A stretch of 64,000 nucleotides of DNA from Verrucomicrobiales bacterium (GTDB lineage: Bacteria; Verrucomicrobiota; Verrucomicrobiia; Limisphaerales; J093), in contig JABTUJ010000006.1 in assembly GCA_015075445.1 (NCBI GenBank), forward strand, positions 62,001 through 126,000, given 5' to 3'. The notes below the pieces were generated by a model that did no database searches, had not been told where the DNA came from, and was given only the letters and a program-made list of their open reading frames with translations. This document shows positions 25,468 through 33,778 of this stretch, in pieces. The stretch's first letter is position 1. Each line of letters starts with the position of its first letter. The position numbers and the translations under genes were made by a program.

Positions 25468-27297
25468 ATGGAAGACACCAATGCCCTGATCGCCCAACGC
25501 CGTGCCAAGCTCGAGGCCCTGCGCCGCCGGGGACTCGACCCGTTCCGCCACAAGTTCACTCCCACAACGGGCTGCGGAACCGCCCGCACCCGATTCCTCG
25601 CCGGGAACGCGCCCGCCCCCGCCCCCGACGCCCTGCCCGAAGGCGCCGCCGTGGCGATCGCGGGCCGGATCACCGCCCACCGGGACATGGGCAAGAGCCA
25701 GTTCCTGGACCTCAAAGACGAGACCGGGCGGATCCAGATCTACGCGCAGAAGCAGGCGCTGGGCGAGGAGGGTTACGAGATCTTCAAGCACCTGGACCTG
25801 GCCGACTTCATCGGGGTCGAAGGCACGCTGTTCCGGACCAAGACTGGCGAGCCGACCGTGAAGGTCGAGCGGTTCACGATCCTGGCCAAGGCCCTCCGCC
25901 CGCCTCCCGCCAAGTGGCACGGGCTCGAGGACACCGAGATCCGCTACCGCCAGCGGTACCTCGATCTGATGGCCAACGAGGAGGTCGCCCGGGTGTTCCG
26001 CCAGCGCAGCCACATCGTGCGCGCGATCCGCGACTTCCTGCATGGACGTGGCTATCTCGAGGTCGAGACCCCCATCATGCAGGCCATCCCCGGCGGCGCT
26101 GCGGCGCGCCCGTTCAAGACCCACCACAACGCGCTGGGATGCGACTTCTACCTGCGCATCGCCCTCGAACTGCCGCTCAAGCGGTTGCTGGTCGGCGGCC
26201 TGGACCGGGTCTTCGAAATCGGCCGCAACTTCCGCAACGAAGGCCTGTCGCGAAAGCACAACCCCGAATTCACGATGCTCGAGGCGTACCAGGCCTACGG
26301 CGATTACGAGACCATGATGGAGCTGGTCGAGAGCCTCATCTGCCACGTCGCCGACAAGATCCTCGGCACACTCGTCCTCGAACACCGACCGGACGCGCCG
26401 GTGGCGACCGCCATCACCCACGCCCTGGCAGAACTCGATCAACTCTCCGCCACCATGATGGGCAGCCTGATGAAGGCGGCGGGAGGCGACGCCGCCGCGG
26501 ATTTCGTCGCAGACATGGGCAAGGCCCGCGCGGCCCTGTTGGTCGCCCAGCAACAGGTCGGTCAGGAACCGCCGGAAGTCGCCGCCCGCTCCGCCATCGG
26601 CGCCTTGCTGGTCGCCATCGGGGCCGTCGCCCTGCACCGCGCCGGAGCGGCCCCGGCAAACACCCCGCTCGAGCAACATCTCACCGCGGCCGCGGCGAAG
26701 TTCGATGCGACCGTGCGTTCGCTCGAGCGCTTCACGGCCCCCAAGGTCATCCGACTGGAGCGCCCGTGGCGCCGGGTGCGCTACAAGGATCTCGTGCGGG
26801 CGGTGGCCGGGCAGGACTGGTTCGAGCTCACGCCCGCCGCCCGCCGGCGCCGCGCCGTTGAGGACCTCAAGCTCGGCGGCGACATCGCGGCCGGCTACGA
26901 GGACTTCGAGGTGACCGGGGCCGTGTTCGAAAAGCTGGTCGAGCCCACCCTCATCCAGCCGACGTTTGTCACCCACCTGCCCCACGAACTGGTGCCCCTG
27001 GCCAAGCTCTCGCCGGAGGATCCCACAACGGTCGAGGTATTCGAGTGCTGCATCAACGGCCAGGAAATTGCCCCGGGCTACACCGAGCAGAACGACCCCA
27101 TCACCCAGCGCGAACGGCTCGAACACCAGGCCGGCGGCGAGCAGCAGAAGCTGGACGAGGACTTCCTGGTGGCGCTCGAACACGGCATGCCCCCGGCCGG
27201 CGGCATTGGGCTCGGCGTGGACCGGCTCTGCATGATGCTCCTCGGCCAGGAAAGCATCCGGGACGTCATCCTGTTCCCGCAGTTGAAGCCGAAGTGA
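25468..27297 (+). CDS. lysS: lysyl-tRNA synthetase (class II) with an extra ~115-residue insert
   Basis: LysRS charges tRNA-Lys. The 609-residue protein has the OB-fold anticodon domain (about 60-160), motif 1 (GRGYLEVETPIMQAIPGGAA near 193), motif 2 (FEIGRNFRNEGLSRKHNPEF near 250) and motif 3 (GIGLGVDRLCMMLLGQESIR near 580). Bacterial LysS is usually about 490-510 residues. The excess lies between VADKILGTLVL (about 304) and KVIRLERPWRRVRYKD (about 425): an Ala-rich, predicted helical stretch. ATG 25468 is preferred over the in-frame TTG 25459. The helical insert has no motif I recognise. Confidence 0.92.
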   Translation: MEDTNALIAQRRAKLEALRRRGLDPFRHKFTPTTGCGTARTRFLAGNAPAPAPDALPEGAAVAIAGRITAHRDMGKSQFLDLKDETGRIQIYAQKQALGEEGYEIFKHLDLADFIGVEGTLFRTKTGEPTVKVERFTILAKALRPPPAKWHGLEDTEIRYRQRYLDLMANEEVARVFRQRSHIVRAIRDFLHGRGYLEVETPIMQAIPGGAAARPFKTHHNALGCDFYLRIALELPLKRLLVGGLDRVFEIGRNFRNEGLSRKHNPEFTMLEAYQAYGDYETMMELVESLICHVADKILGTLVLEHRPDAPVATAITHALAELDQLSATMMGSLMKAAGGDAAADFVADMGKARAALLVAQQQVGQEPPEVAARSAIGALLVAIGAVALHRAGAAPANTPLEQHLTAAAAKFDATVRSLERFTAPKVIRLERPWRRVRYKDLVRAVAGQDWFELTPAARRRRAVEDLKLGGDIAAGYEDFEVTGAVFEKLVEPTLIQPTFVTHLPHELVPLAKLSPEDPTTVEVFECCINGQEIAPGYTEQNDPITQRERLEHQAGGEQQKLDEDFLVALEHGMPPAGGIGLGVDRLCMMLLGQESIRDVILFPQLKPK

Positions 27298-27358
27298 ACT
27301 TTTCAGGGGATCTCCGCGACGTATAGTGTGGGGCCCGGATTCCGTCGGCGCCCCGCAC

Positions 27359-27892
27359 ATGAACGACCTCGCCGCCCAACCGGTGGACTTGGACGCGCTC
27401 TTCCGCGAGTGCGGCAAGGACTTGCGCCTCTACTTCAGCCGGCGACACGGCGAAATGGAGGGGGTGAGCGACCTCGTGCAGGAATGCTTCCTGCAACTGG
27501 CGCGACGGCTCCGCGCCGGCCACGGGGTGGCTTCGCCGCGGGCTTACCTCTTCGGCATCGCCCGGCATCTTAGCCTGACCCAGCTCCGCCGGCGCGCGGC
27601 GACCGCCTCACCCCCTCTGCCGGAGGACGAGATCGCGACCCTGGCGGATCCGGACCCCCGGCTCCTCATGGCACGGGAAGTGATCGCCTCGCTGCCAACG
27701 CTCCAACGGGAGATCCTCGACCTACGCTTCACCCACGACCTGTCGTATGCCGAAATCGCGACGACCCTGGGCCTTCCGATCGGTACGGTTCGCTCGCGCC
27801 TGCATCACGCGATGGCGCTTCTGCGACACCGCCTGGAGCAAGAGGAGGATACGGGTAGCGCTGTATCTCAGAACTCATCCTCACCGGCCTGA
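27359..27892 (+). CDS. ECF-type RNA polymerase sigma factor
   Basis: This 177-residue protein has region 2 (DLVQECFLQLARRLRAG; PRAYLFGIARHLSLTQLRRR) and region 4 (LPTLQREILDLRFTHDLSYAEIATTLGLPIGTVRSRLHHA), the normal two-domain ECF layout. It is followed after 12 bp by a single-pass membrane protein and after that by a propeller lipoprotein, an arrangement expected of a sigma/anti-sigma signalling operon. I start at ATG 27359, just before the first charged helix. The target promoters are not visible here. Confidence 0.88.
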   Translation: MNDLAAQPVDLDALFRECGKDLRLYFSRRHGEMEGVSDLVQECFLQLARRLRAGHGVASPRAYLFGIARHLSLTQLRRRAATASPPLPEDEIATLADPDPRLLMAREVIASLPTLQREILDLRFTHDLSYAEIATTLGLPIGTVRSRLHHAMALLRHRLEQEEDTGSAVSQNSSSPA

Positions 27893-27904
27893 GCCCGAAA
27901 CGCC

Positions 27905-28345
27905 ATGAAACCGGAATCCCTCCATGCCCTCCTCACGGACCGCGAACTCGGCGAACTCAGTCCCGAGGCGGGCGAGCTTCTGGATGCCTGGCTGGCGGAA
28001 CATCCTGGCGCCGCCCCCGCACCGGACGTCTGCCGTCTGCACGACACGGTCCGCATGGTGTTCGCCCGGTTTCCCGAACTCGCCCGGCCAAGGCCACCCG
28101 CTTGGCGTCACTCCCCTTGCCGACGCGGGTGGGTGGCTCTGGCGTGGGCCGCCTCCGTCGCAGCCTTGCTGGCCGGAACCTCCTGGGTGGGGTTTCGCCT
28201 GGGACAAACGTCGGCCCGGCCAGCGGCGACGCTGGGTCAGCGGGAACCGTTGCCGGCGGCGAAGTCCGCACCGTCCTCCTGGGCCAGCTACGCGCTCGTA
28301 CCCGATCCGCGCGGCGGACTGAACGTGGTTCGTCGCTCGCCCTGA
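27905..28345 (+). CDS. single-pass membrane protein, candidate anti-sigma factor
   Basis: This 146-residue protein begins with a helical cytoplasmic part (LLTDRELGELSPEAGELLDAWL), with one membrane helix near residue 78-95 (VALAWAASVAALLAGTSWVG), and a short external tail rich in Pro and Ser. No zinc-finger His-Cys motif of the ZAS class is seen; HDTV and CRR are present but spaced differently. Its place between an ECF sigma gene and a lipoprotein gene is the main reason to suspect an anti-sigma role. Confidence 0.6.
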   Translation: MKPESLHALLTDRELGELSPEAGELLDAWLAEHPGAAPAPDVCRLHDTVRMVFARFPELARPRPPAWRHSPCRRGWVALAWAASVAALLAGTSWVGFRLGQTSARPAATLGQREPLPAAKSAPSSWASYALVPDPRGGLNVVRRSP

Positions 28346-28366
28346 CATCTCCTCCCCCGAAAAGCC

Positions 28367-29812
28367 ATGAAGCATCCCCTGCGCTCCCTTGCTCCGGCCG
28401 CCCTGGCTCTGCTGTGGTGTGGCTGCCTTCCCGAAGAATCGGTCTGGTGGTCGCCTGACGGTCAGACCGCCGCCGTCCGCTGCCCCGAGGGTCTGCGCCT
28501 CGCCCAACTCGACGGCCGGTTGTCCCCCGTCCTCCTGCCGGGTCAAATCCAGTCCGCCAACTGGTCGCCCGACGGCTCCGGCCTCGTCCTGAGCCGCTCG
28601 CTTGAACTGGCCCATTGGACCGAGGTCGAAGCCCTGGTTCCGGCGGCGGAAGCGGCCGCGACGCGAACGATGGCCCGCGCCGTACCCGACCTCTTGAGGG
28701 CGGGCCTGACCATGACTGGCGGGAACTGGAACGACCTGGACGGGCAATTCCTGAAACCGTTGGGCCTGGACAAGAACCGCCTTCTGAGCGCGGCGTGGTT
28801 CTGTGCCCGGAGCCTGCATCGCGAAGCCTTGCTCGACGTGCTCCGCGGATTCACGAACACCACTGCGCTCGAAGCGGAGGTCCTCGCCCCCGAGGCCAAC
28901 CGGATCGCGGTGCACGAACTTCTCTGGTTGCCCGTGCGCAACGGACAGGTCGACGGTCCACCGCAGGCGCTTCTCCGGAGCCTCCACCCGATCCTGGATC
29001 CGCTCCTGTCTCCCCGTCACCCGGTCGTCGCCTGCCGCACCGACGAGGGGGCGCTGAAAGCGCTGCCGCTCGCTGGCGGGAATCCCGTGACGGTGGTCGA
29101 GGGCTCCGTCGTCGCCGCGGTCTGGTCGGCCGACGGCTGCTCGCTGATCCACCTCGTCACGGAGGAGTCGGATGCCGTCGGTGAGATCCGCTCCCGCCGG
29201 GTGTTGGATGAGCGAGGTGGACTGCTCACCACGATCCCACCCACGCAGACGCTGGCGGTAGCCGCTTTCGGCGCCAGCAGTTCGCCGCGGTTAGCCACGC
29301 TCCCCGACGGGCGCCTCCTGTTCGCCAGCTTGCCCGTCACGCTGCCGGCGCGCGCGGACTCCATCCACCCCGGGGCACGTTTCTTCCTGCTCGACCCCAC
29401 GGCACCGGAGGCGCCGCCAACGGTCGTGCCGGTCCGGGAAGGCTCGTTGCCGGATGACCTGAGCGTGTTCGCACTCAGCCCCGACGGCCAGCGCGTTGCG
29501 ATGGTGGAAGCGGGCACGGACGTGGTGGCCGTGCTCGAGTTGGTTACGGGCAAGGTCCGCGTCCTTTCCCCCGCGCACGAAGGCTGGAAGTCCCGCCTGA
29601 TCCCAGCGTGGCGAAACCCGCACGAGCTCAGCTTTGCGGCACTCCCTTCGCCGACGGCCACGCGACCCGAACTGATGCTGTGGCGAAGTGATGCTCCCCG
29701 AAGCGTGCTCAGCGAAGGCTGGCCGGACGATGTCGTGAAACCTTGGCTCGAGGGGCCCGGCACGAGTGCCGGGTCACCCGCGCCCAGAAGCTCCGTCCCG
29801 CCCTCCCCATGA
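28367..29812 (+). CDS. secreted beta-propeller lipoprotein-like protein, unknown function
   Basis: This 481-residue protein has an N-terminal signal with a possible lipobox around WCGC (LALLWCGCLPEES). The mature part contains TolB/WD40-like blades, such as WWSPDGQTAAVRC, IQSANWSPDGSGLVLSR, VVAAVWSADGCSLIHLV and VFALSPDGQRVAMVEAG. It is the last gene of the ECF operon (21-bp gap) and could be the sensed or regulated envelope component. The lipobox is imperfect: Trp at -3 and Cys at -2. Confidence 0.65.
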   Translation: MKHPLRSLAPAALALLWCGCLPEESVWWSPDGQTAAVRCPEGLRLAQLDGRLSPVLLPGQIQSANWSPDGSGLVLSRSLELAHWTEVEALVPAAEAAATRTMARAVPDLLRAGLTMTGGNWNDLDGQFLKPLGLDKNRLLSAAWFCARSLHREALLDVLRGFTNTTALEAEVLAPEANRIAVHELLWLPVRNGQVDGPPQALLRSLHPILDPLLSPRHPVVACRTDEGALKALPLAGGNPVTVVEGSVVAAVWSADGCSLIHLVTEESDAVGEIRSRRVLDERGGLLTTIPPTQTLAVAAFGASSSPRLATLPDGRLLFASLPVTLPARADSIHPGARFFLLDPTAPEAPPTVVPVREGSLPDDLSVFALSPDGQRVAMVEAGTDVVAVLELVTGKVRVLSPAHEGWKSRLIPAWRNPHELSFAALPSPTATRPELMLWRSDAPRSVLSEGWPDDVVKPWLEGPGTSAGSPAPRSSVPPSP

Positions 29813-29907
29813 ACGGGAAGGCAGAAGGCAGAAGGCAGATTGCAGAAGGGGCCTCCGTCCAGGTCGGTTCACGATCCCTGAGCAGATCCAACGGAACCAC
29901 GTCACTT

Positions 29908-29975
29908 CCCCCATCCCCGATGTTCGAAATCTGCGGAGCATTCGCGGCAGAGAGTGTCCTCCGATTCATGCGGCG
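29908..29975. repeat. family D solo copy, degenerate
   Basis: CTTCCCCCATCCCCGATGTT and the CGAAATCTGCGGAG that follows are the left arm of the 13-14 kb array; it also equals the complement of the array's right arm. The other arm is worn (CCTCCGATTCATGCGG). It is preceded by a GAAGGCA run (29818-29845) and followed by a family B copy. Confidence 0.7.
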
Positions 29976-29995
29976 GTTCGGTTTCGTGAACGCAC

Positions 29996-30060
29996 AACGC
30001 CGCTGCAAGTCGCGAAGCGTGTGGAGCCGCGGCCGCATCCAGCGCCGCTTCGCGTCCCGG
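29996..30060. repeat. family B repeat, reverse orientation, degenerate
   Basis: GCGAAGCGTGTGGAGCCGCG ... CATCCAGCGCCGCTTCGCG corresponds to the reverse orientation of family B. The left half also holds CGCCGCTGCAAGTCGCGAAG. The gap 29813-30149 holds only these repeats and the terminator. Confidence 0.6.
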
Positions 30061-30073
30061 GAGGCAGGGAACG

Positions 30074-30106
30074 AAAAGGGCGCCGACTCGCGGGGAGTCG
30101 GCGCCC
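30074..30106 (-). terminator. intrinsic terminator of the CBM-like repeat protein gene
   Basis: On the minus strand a strong hairpin with arms GGGCGCCGACTC and GAGTCGGCGCCC is followed by TTTT. It lies 44 bp after the stop of the minus-strand gene that ends at 30150. The palindrome could also end plus-strand transcripts of the ECF operon, though no T tract follows on that strand. Confidence 0.75.
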
Positions 30107-30149
30107 GTGCAATGGGGAGCTCCGCCGAGGCGGGGTTGCTGCTAGCCGG

Positions 30150-33095
30150 TCAGTTGACCAGGCGGAAGAACCTCGCCGTGCCGTCCGGGGCCAGCGTCAC
30201 GACGTTCTCTTCGCCTTCCACCACGACCGCAGCCGCGTCATCGGCGTACGGGCCGGGGACGGCGGCGGCCGATTGGAGACGGAACGCCGAGGCGGCCGGC
30301 CAGGCGAGGCGCACGTTGCCGTTGGCGAGTCGGGCGACGGTGAGCGAGACGGTCACCGGCGTCTCGACCGTCAGGAGCGCGGCGCTACCGACGACGCCGA
30401 CGCCATCGGTGACCAGCACGGTATAGGTGCCGGCGTGGGCGGCCTGGACGTTGGCCAGGGTGAGGGTGGCGGTTCCGGTTCCGCTCAACCCGTTCCCGTC
30501 CTGGAGCGGCACGCCATCCTGCAGCCACCGGTAACGGAGGTTGCTGCCCGAGGCGGTGACACGGAAGGTTACGGTCGCGCCGGTGGCGGCGGTCTGCTCG
30601 ACCAATCCCTGCGTGATCGCCGGCGGGGTGCGGGTGCCCGGGATGAGACGGACGTTGTCGATGAGGAAGGTTTCGTCACCGGCCACGCCGATGTGGGCGA
30701 GGCTGAGTTCTGCGCCGTCTGCCCAAGCGGTGACCGGGATGAACGCTTGATAGAAGGGGAGGGTGTGACGGAAGCCGGGCCAGGGCGAGAGCGTGTCCAC
30801 GGGCGGCTGGTTTTCGGTCGTGAGCACCGGAGAACCGTCCCAGGAGACTTCGAGCTGGCCTTGGTTGGGATTGACTGTGCTGCCCTGGCCGCGGCCGTCG
30901 CGGTAGTTGTAGTCCAGCACCAGGGTGTAAGCCTGATTGGGCGTCAGGCCCATGAGGGTCTGTCGGAGGGTGACGGAGCCCTGGCCGAAGAAGGCGTTGT
31001 CCTGGTCCGAGTTGATGCCGTTGTCGAGGAACGGCTCGACGAAGAACGTTTTCGGGCTGTAAGCGTTGACCCCATAGCCGCCGCCGCTGGCCAGCCAGCC
31101 GCCGACGCGCCCGGGCTGGATGTAGCCGGGCCAGTTGGCGCCCATGGCCGTGCCCTCGAAGCTCGAGTTCTTGATCGCGATTTCGCCCGCGACACGCGGG
31201 ACGATGGACACGCCGTCGAGGAACAGCGTGGCGTCGCCAGCCGCGACGGTGATCTTGAACTCGAGCAGGCCTGTGGGTTCGGTGGGCGTGAACCGGAGTT
31301 CCTCGAAGTAGTAATCCGTCAGGCCGGCCATGGCGGCGGGCATGAGGCTCGGGAAGTTGCCGAGTTGCTGGCCGGCGAAGCTGACTTCGAGGGCCATCTC
31401 GTAGTTGGGATAGCCAAACGAGCGGGCGTTGTAGAAGAACTGCAGGCCGTAGAGCTGGCCGGGACGCAGGCCGGCGATCATCTGCGACACGGTGCCACCC
31501 CCCTGGATCCGAAGCACCTTCTGGCGGTCGGGGATCGTCAGATCGTCCACCGCAAGGAACGGGTTGCCGGCCTCGGCCATGCCGATGTTCCCGCCGCCGG
31601 TCGTCCAACCGGCGACCGGCGCCGTGGCCACACCGCTGTCCTTATCCAGCTCGAAGCTGGGGTTGAGCACGAACGTGCCGCCCGCCACGAACACCGCGGT
31701 GATGTCGGCCGCCATCGGCAGCCCCGCCGAATCCTCGATCGTGATGGCCGCGTTGCCCACACTGACGCCGCGAACCTTGAACGGTTGGGTGGTGTTCCCG
31801 TTCTGGAAGGTCAGGCTGAGGCTGCCGTCGGCTGCGGCGTCGGGCAGGACGAACACGTTGGCGTTCGCGCTGCGCAGTCGCATGACCGCCGGTCCTTGCG
31901 CCAGGCGCTCGGCAGGGATGGTGATGCTGCCGGTCGCTTCGCCGCCCACCCGGACGAGCATCTTGCCCGGAGTCATCTCAAAGGGCGGCAACTGGGTGCC
32001 GATCTTGCCGAGGACTTTGATGTCATCGAGCAGGACCGTGGCGCCGGCAGTCGTGTTGGCGAAGGTGAGAGTCGCGGTGTCGCTTGTGGCCGTGAAGGTG
32101 TGCGAGGCGGAACGGTACGCGGCGCCTCCGCCCACGGGGGTCACGTCCTGCTCCCACAACACAGTCTCGCCGAGGCGGAGCTGCAGGTGCGGGGTGCTAC
32201 CCGACTTGGCGTTGTAGCGGAACTGCACCTGGTACTGCTCGCCGCTGACCAGCGGCCGCAGCGTCTGGGCGAGCGAGCCTTCACCGTCGATGAAGGCCAC
32301 CAACGCCTGTTCCGGCACCGAGCCGTTGTCCGCTTGTCCGCCCGTGCCGTCATCCACGCCCGCCACGCCCGTCTTGACCCAGCCGCTGATGGCTCGCCAG
32401 TCGGTACCGGCAGTCGGAGAGCCGTCGAACACAACGCCGCTGGCTTCGAAACTCGGGTTCATGACCGGGAAGTTGCCGGTGTCACGGGCCACGATCGTCA
32501 CCCCGTCCAGGAGCATCGTCGAGTCGCCGCGGGCGGTCGCCACGAAGCTGAGCGTGCCGATTTCGAAATCGGGCGTGAAGGGGACGGTGCGGTAGTAATA
32601 GGGCGAACCGGTGGCGATGGCTGGCCGCACTTTGGGGATGAACGCCAACTGCTCGTCCATGGCTCCGCCGAAGTTGACGGTGGCGAACTGGACCGCGATG
32701 TCCAGGTCGCTGCCATTCCGCGCGTCGTAGTGGAACTGGATCCAGTACGACTGACCGGCGACCAGGCCGTAGATGTCCTGGGACACCGCGCCGCCGCCCT
32801 GCTTGAAGCCGATGCGGCGACCGTCCGGCACCGGGGTGCCGGCGTTGTGGAAGGGGCCACCCGGATCGTACACGAGATCGTTGACACCCCCACCGCCGCT
32901 GACCCACTCGTCGATCGGGCTGTAATACGGCCAGCCTTGGGGCGCCCCGGCGGACAGGGGATCCGTTTCGTCGTTGAGGTTGCTCTCGAAGCTCGGGTTC
33001 TTCACCAGGGCCTGCCCGAAAGCAGCCAGACTCGAAACGGTCAGGGCGAGGGACACTCCCAGGGCCCGGCGTCCGAGTGTTCTTGGATTATTCAT
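30150..33095 (-). CDS. large secreted protein with repeated CBM-like (NPSFE) domains and C-terminal Ig-like domain
   Basis: This 981-residue protein has a signal peptide (RRALGVSLALTVSSLAAFGQ). Four or so sandwich domains follow, each opening with the phrase NPSFE or NSSFE (VKNPSFESNLND, VMNPSFEASG, VLNPSFELDKD, IKNSSFEGTAMG). This opening is typical of carbohydrate-binding or DUF642-like sandwiches, and each carries repeated text such as VAAGDATLFLDGVSIV. A C-terminal Ig-like module (AHAGTYTVLVTDGVGVVGSA) ends in FFRLVN, a closing motif common in verrucomicrobial secreted proteins. I choose ATG 33095 because it leads directly into the signal peptide. The role is likely adhesion or glycan binding. 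Confidence 0.78.
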   Translation of the reverse strand: MNNPRTLGRRALGVSLALTVSSLAAFGQALVKNPSFESNLNDETDPLSAGAPQGWPYYSPIDEWVSGGGGVNDLVYDPGGPFHNAGTPVPDGRRIGFKQGGGAVSQDIYGLVAGQSYWIQFHYDARNGSDLDIAVQFATVNFGGAMDEQLAFIPKVRPAIATGSPYYYRTVPFTPDFEIGTLSFVATARGDSTMLLDGVTIVARDTGNFPVMNPSFEASGVVFDGSPTAGTDWRAISGWVKTGVAGVDDGTGGQADNGSVPEQALVAFIDGEGSLAQTLRPLVSGEQYQVQFRYNAKSGSTPHLQLRLGETVLWEQDVTPVGGGAAYRSASHTFTATSDTATLTFANTTAGATVLLDDIKVLGKIGTQLPPFEMTPGKMLVRVGGEATGSITIPAERLAQGPAVMRLRSANANVFVLPDAAADGSLSLTFQNGNTTQPFKVRGVSVGNAAITIEDSAGLPMAADITAVFVAGGTFVLNPSFELDKDSGVATAPVAGWTTGGGNIGMAEAGNPFLAVDDLTIPDRQKVLRIQGGGTVSQMIAGLRPGQLYGLQFFYNARSFGYPNYEMALEVSFAGQQLGNFPSLMPAAMAGLTDYYFEELRFTPTEPTGLLEFKITVAAGDATLFLDGVSIVPRVAGEIAIKNSSFEGTAMGANWPGYIQPGRVGGWLASGGGYGVNAYSPKTFFVEPFLDNGINSDQDNAFFGQGSVTLRQTLMGLTPNQAYTLVLDYNYRDGRGQGSTVNPNQGQLEVSWDGSPVLTTENQPPVDTLSPWPGFRHTLPFYQAFIPVTAWADGAELSLAHIGVAGDETFLIDNVRLIPGTRTPPAITQGLVEQTAATGATVTFRVTASGSNLRYRWLQDGVPLQDGNGLSGTGTATLTLANVQAAHAGTYTVLVTDGVGVVGSAALLTVETPVTVSLTVARLANGNVRLAWPAASAFRLQSAAAVPGPYADDAAAVVVEGEENVVTLAPDGTARFFRLVN

Positions 33096-33326
33096 AGCGA
33101 GGTTCTCCGTTTGCTTGGTTTGCTGTGCGTTCGCTGATTCTATCCGACGTTTCCCCACGGCGAGGGTCACCCCCCGCACAGGCTGCGTCGCTGGCCCCTC
33201 CGGAAACCCGGGATGACCGCATGGTTCACCGGTCAGGGGCCAGACGCGGCTCGTGGGAACATGAAGTTGGCGTACCCGATCCGGCGCGTGAAGTCACGCG
33301 CCGAATTTGGCGAAGGCGAAGCCCGG

Positions 33327-33458
33327 GCGTGAGACAGAATCCCGGCTGCCTCGCCGACTGATCCTCTGTGTTCTCCCGAGCTCTGTGCTGAACCCTGGTC
33401 CGGCTCTTCAGCACAGAGCTCGGGAGAACACAGAGAACAACCGCAGCGGACAGCCACC
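33327..33458. repeat. family F hairpin element, copy 1
   Basis: The 33364-33436 core is a 29-bp inverted repeat (CTCTGTGTTCTCCCGAGCTC and onward) around a loop CCCTGGTCCGGCTC. Flanks GCGTGAGACAGAATCCCGG and CAACCGCAGCGGACAGCCACC are also shared with copy 2 at 49322. Paired base changes between copies keep the stem. Confidence 0.9.
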
Positions 33459-33475
33459 AGCCCGCGAAGCCCCAA

Positions 33476-33522
33476 GGTCGAAGTGCGAAAGTCGAAGTCC
33501 GAAGTCCGAAGTGGGAGGCTCG
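33476..33522. repeat. family C heptamer run
   Basis: Units GTCGAAGTGC, GTCGAAGTCC and GAAGTCCGAAGTG form a run of the 7-bp GAAGTNC type. It stands between a family F element and a family B copy. Confidence 0.7.
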
Positions 33523-33526
33523 AGAG

Positions 33527-33572
33527 GCGTGAAGCGTGTGGAGTGCGAGTGCTTCAGCGCCGCTTTGCGTAG
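33527..33572. repeat. family B repeat, reverse orientation
   Basis: GTGAAGCGTGTGGAGTGCGA then GTGCTTCAGCGCCGCTTTGCG matches the right arm of the 10.6 kb palindrome with few changes. Confidence 0.8.
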
Positions 33573-33635
33573 GGCGGGGGCACGATGCTCGCTGAGCCCG
33601 GATATCTTACATACCCGGCGTGAAACCGCGAGAGA

Positions 33636-33709
33636 CTGTAGGCGCCGACGTGAGGAGGCGAAGGGTGTTGCCTCCGGCCCACAACGCCTCCTCACGTCGG
33701 CGCCTACAG
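33636..33709. repeat. family A hairpin repeat
   Basis: This copy is nearly identical to 20826-20899, arms CTGTAGGCGCCGACGTGAGG and complement. Together with families F, C and B it fills the 683-bp gap 33096-33778. Confidence 0.9.
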
Positions 33710-33778
33710 TGGGTCTGAGATTCCCCGGTTAGCACCGCGGCACACCCCGGGGCCTCATTGTCGCCGAGCGTGCGGAAC

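Noticed and set aside
29766..33137. An 1,123-codon plus-strand frame over the CBM-like gene.
   Set aside because: No recognisable domains, Arg/Gly/Val-rich text, and full overlap with a gene that has a signal peptide and repeats; it is a shadow.
33327..33458. A rho-independent terminator at the family F hairpin.
   Set aside because: The stem is long and perfect but has no T tract on either side, sits far from gene ends, and has a second copy with conserved flanks; it is a dispersed element.
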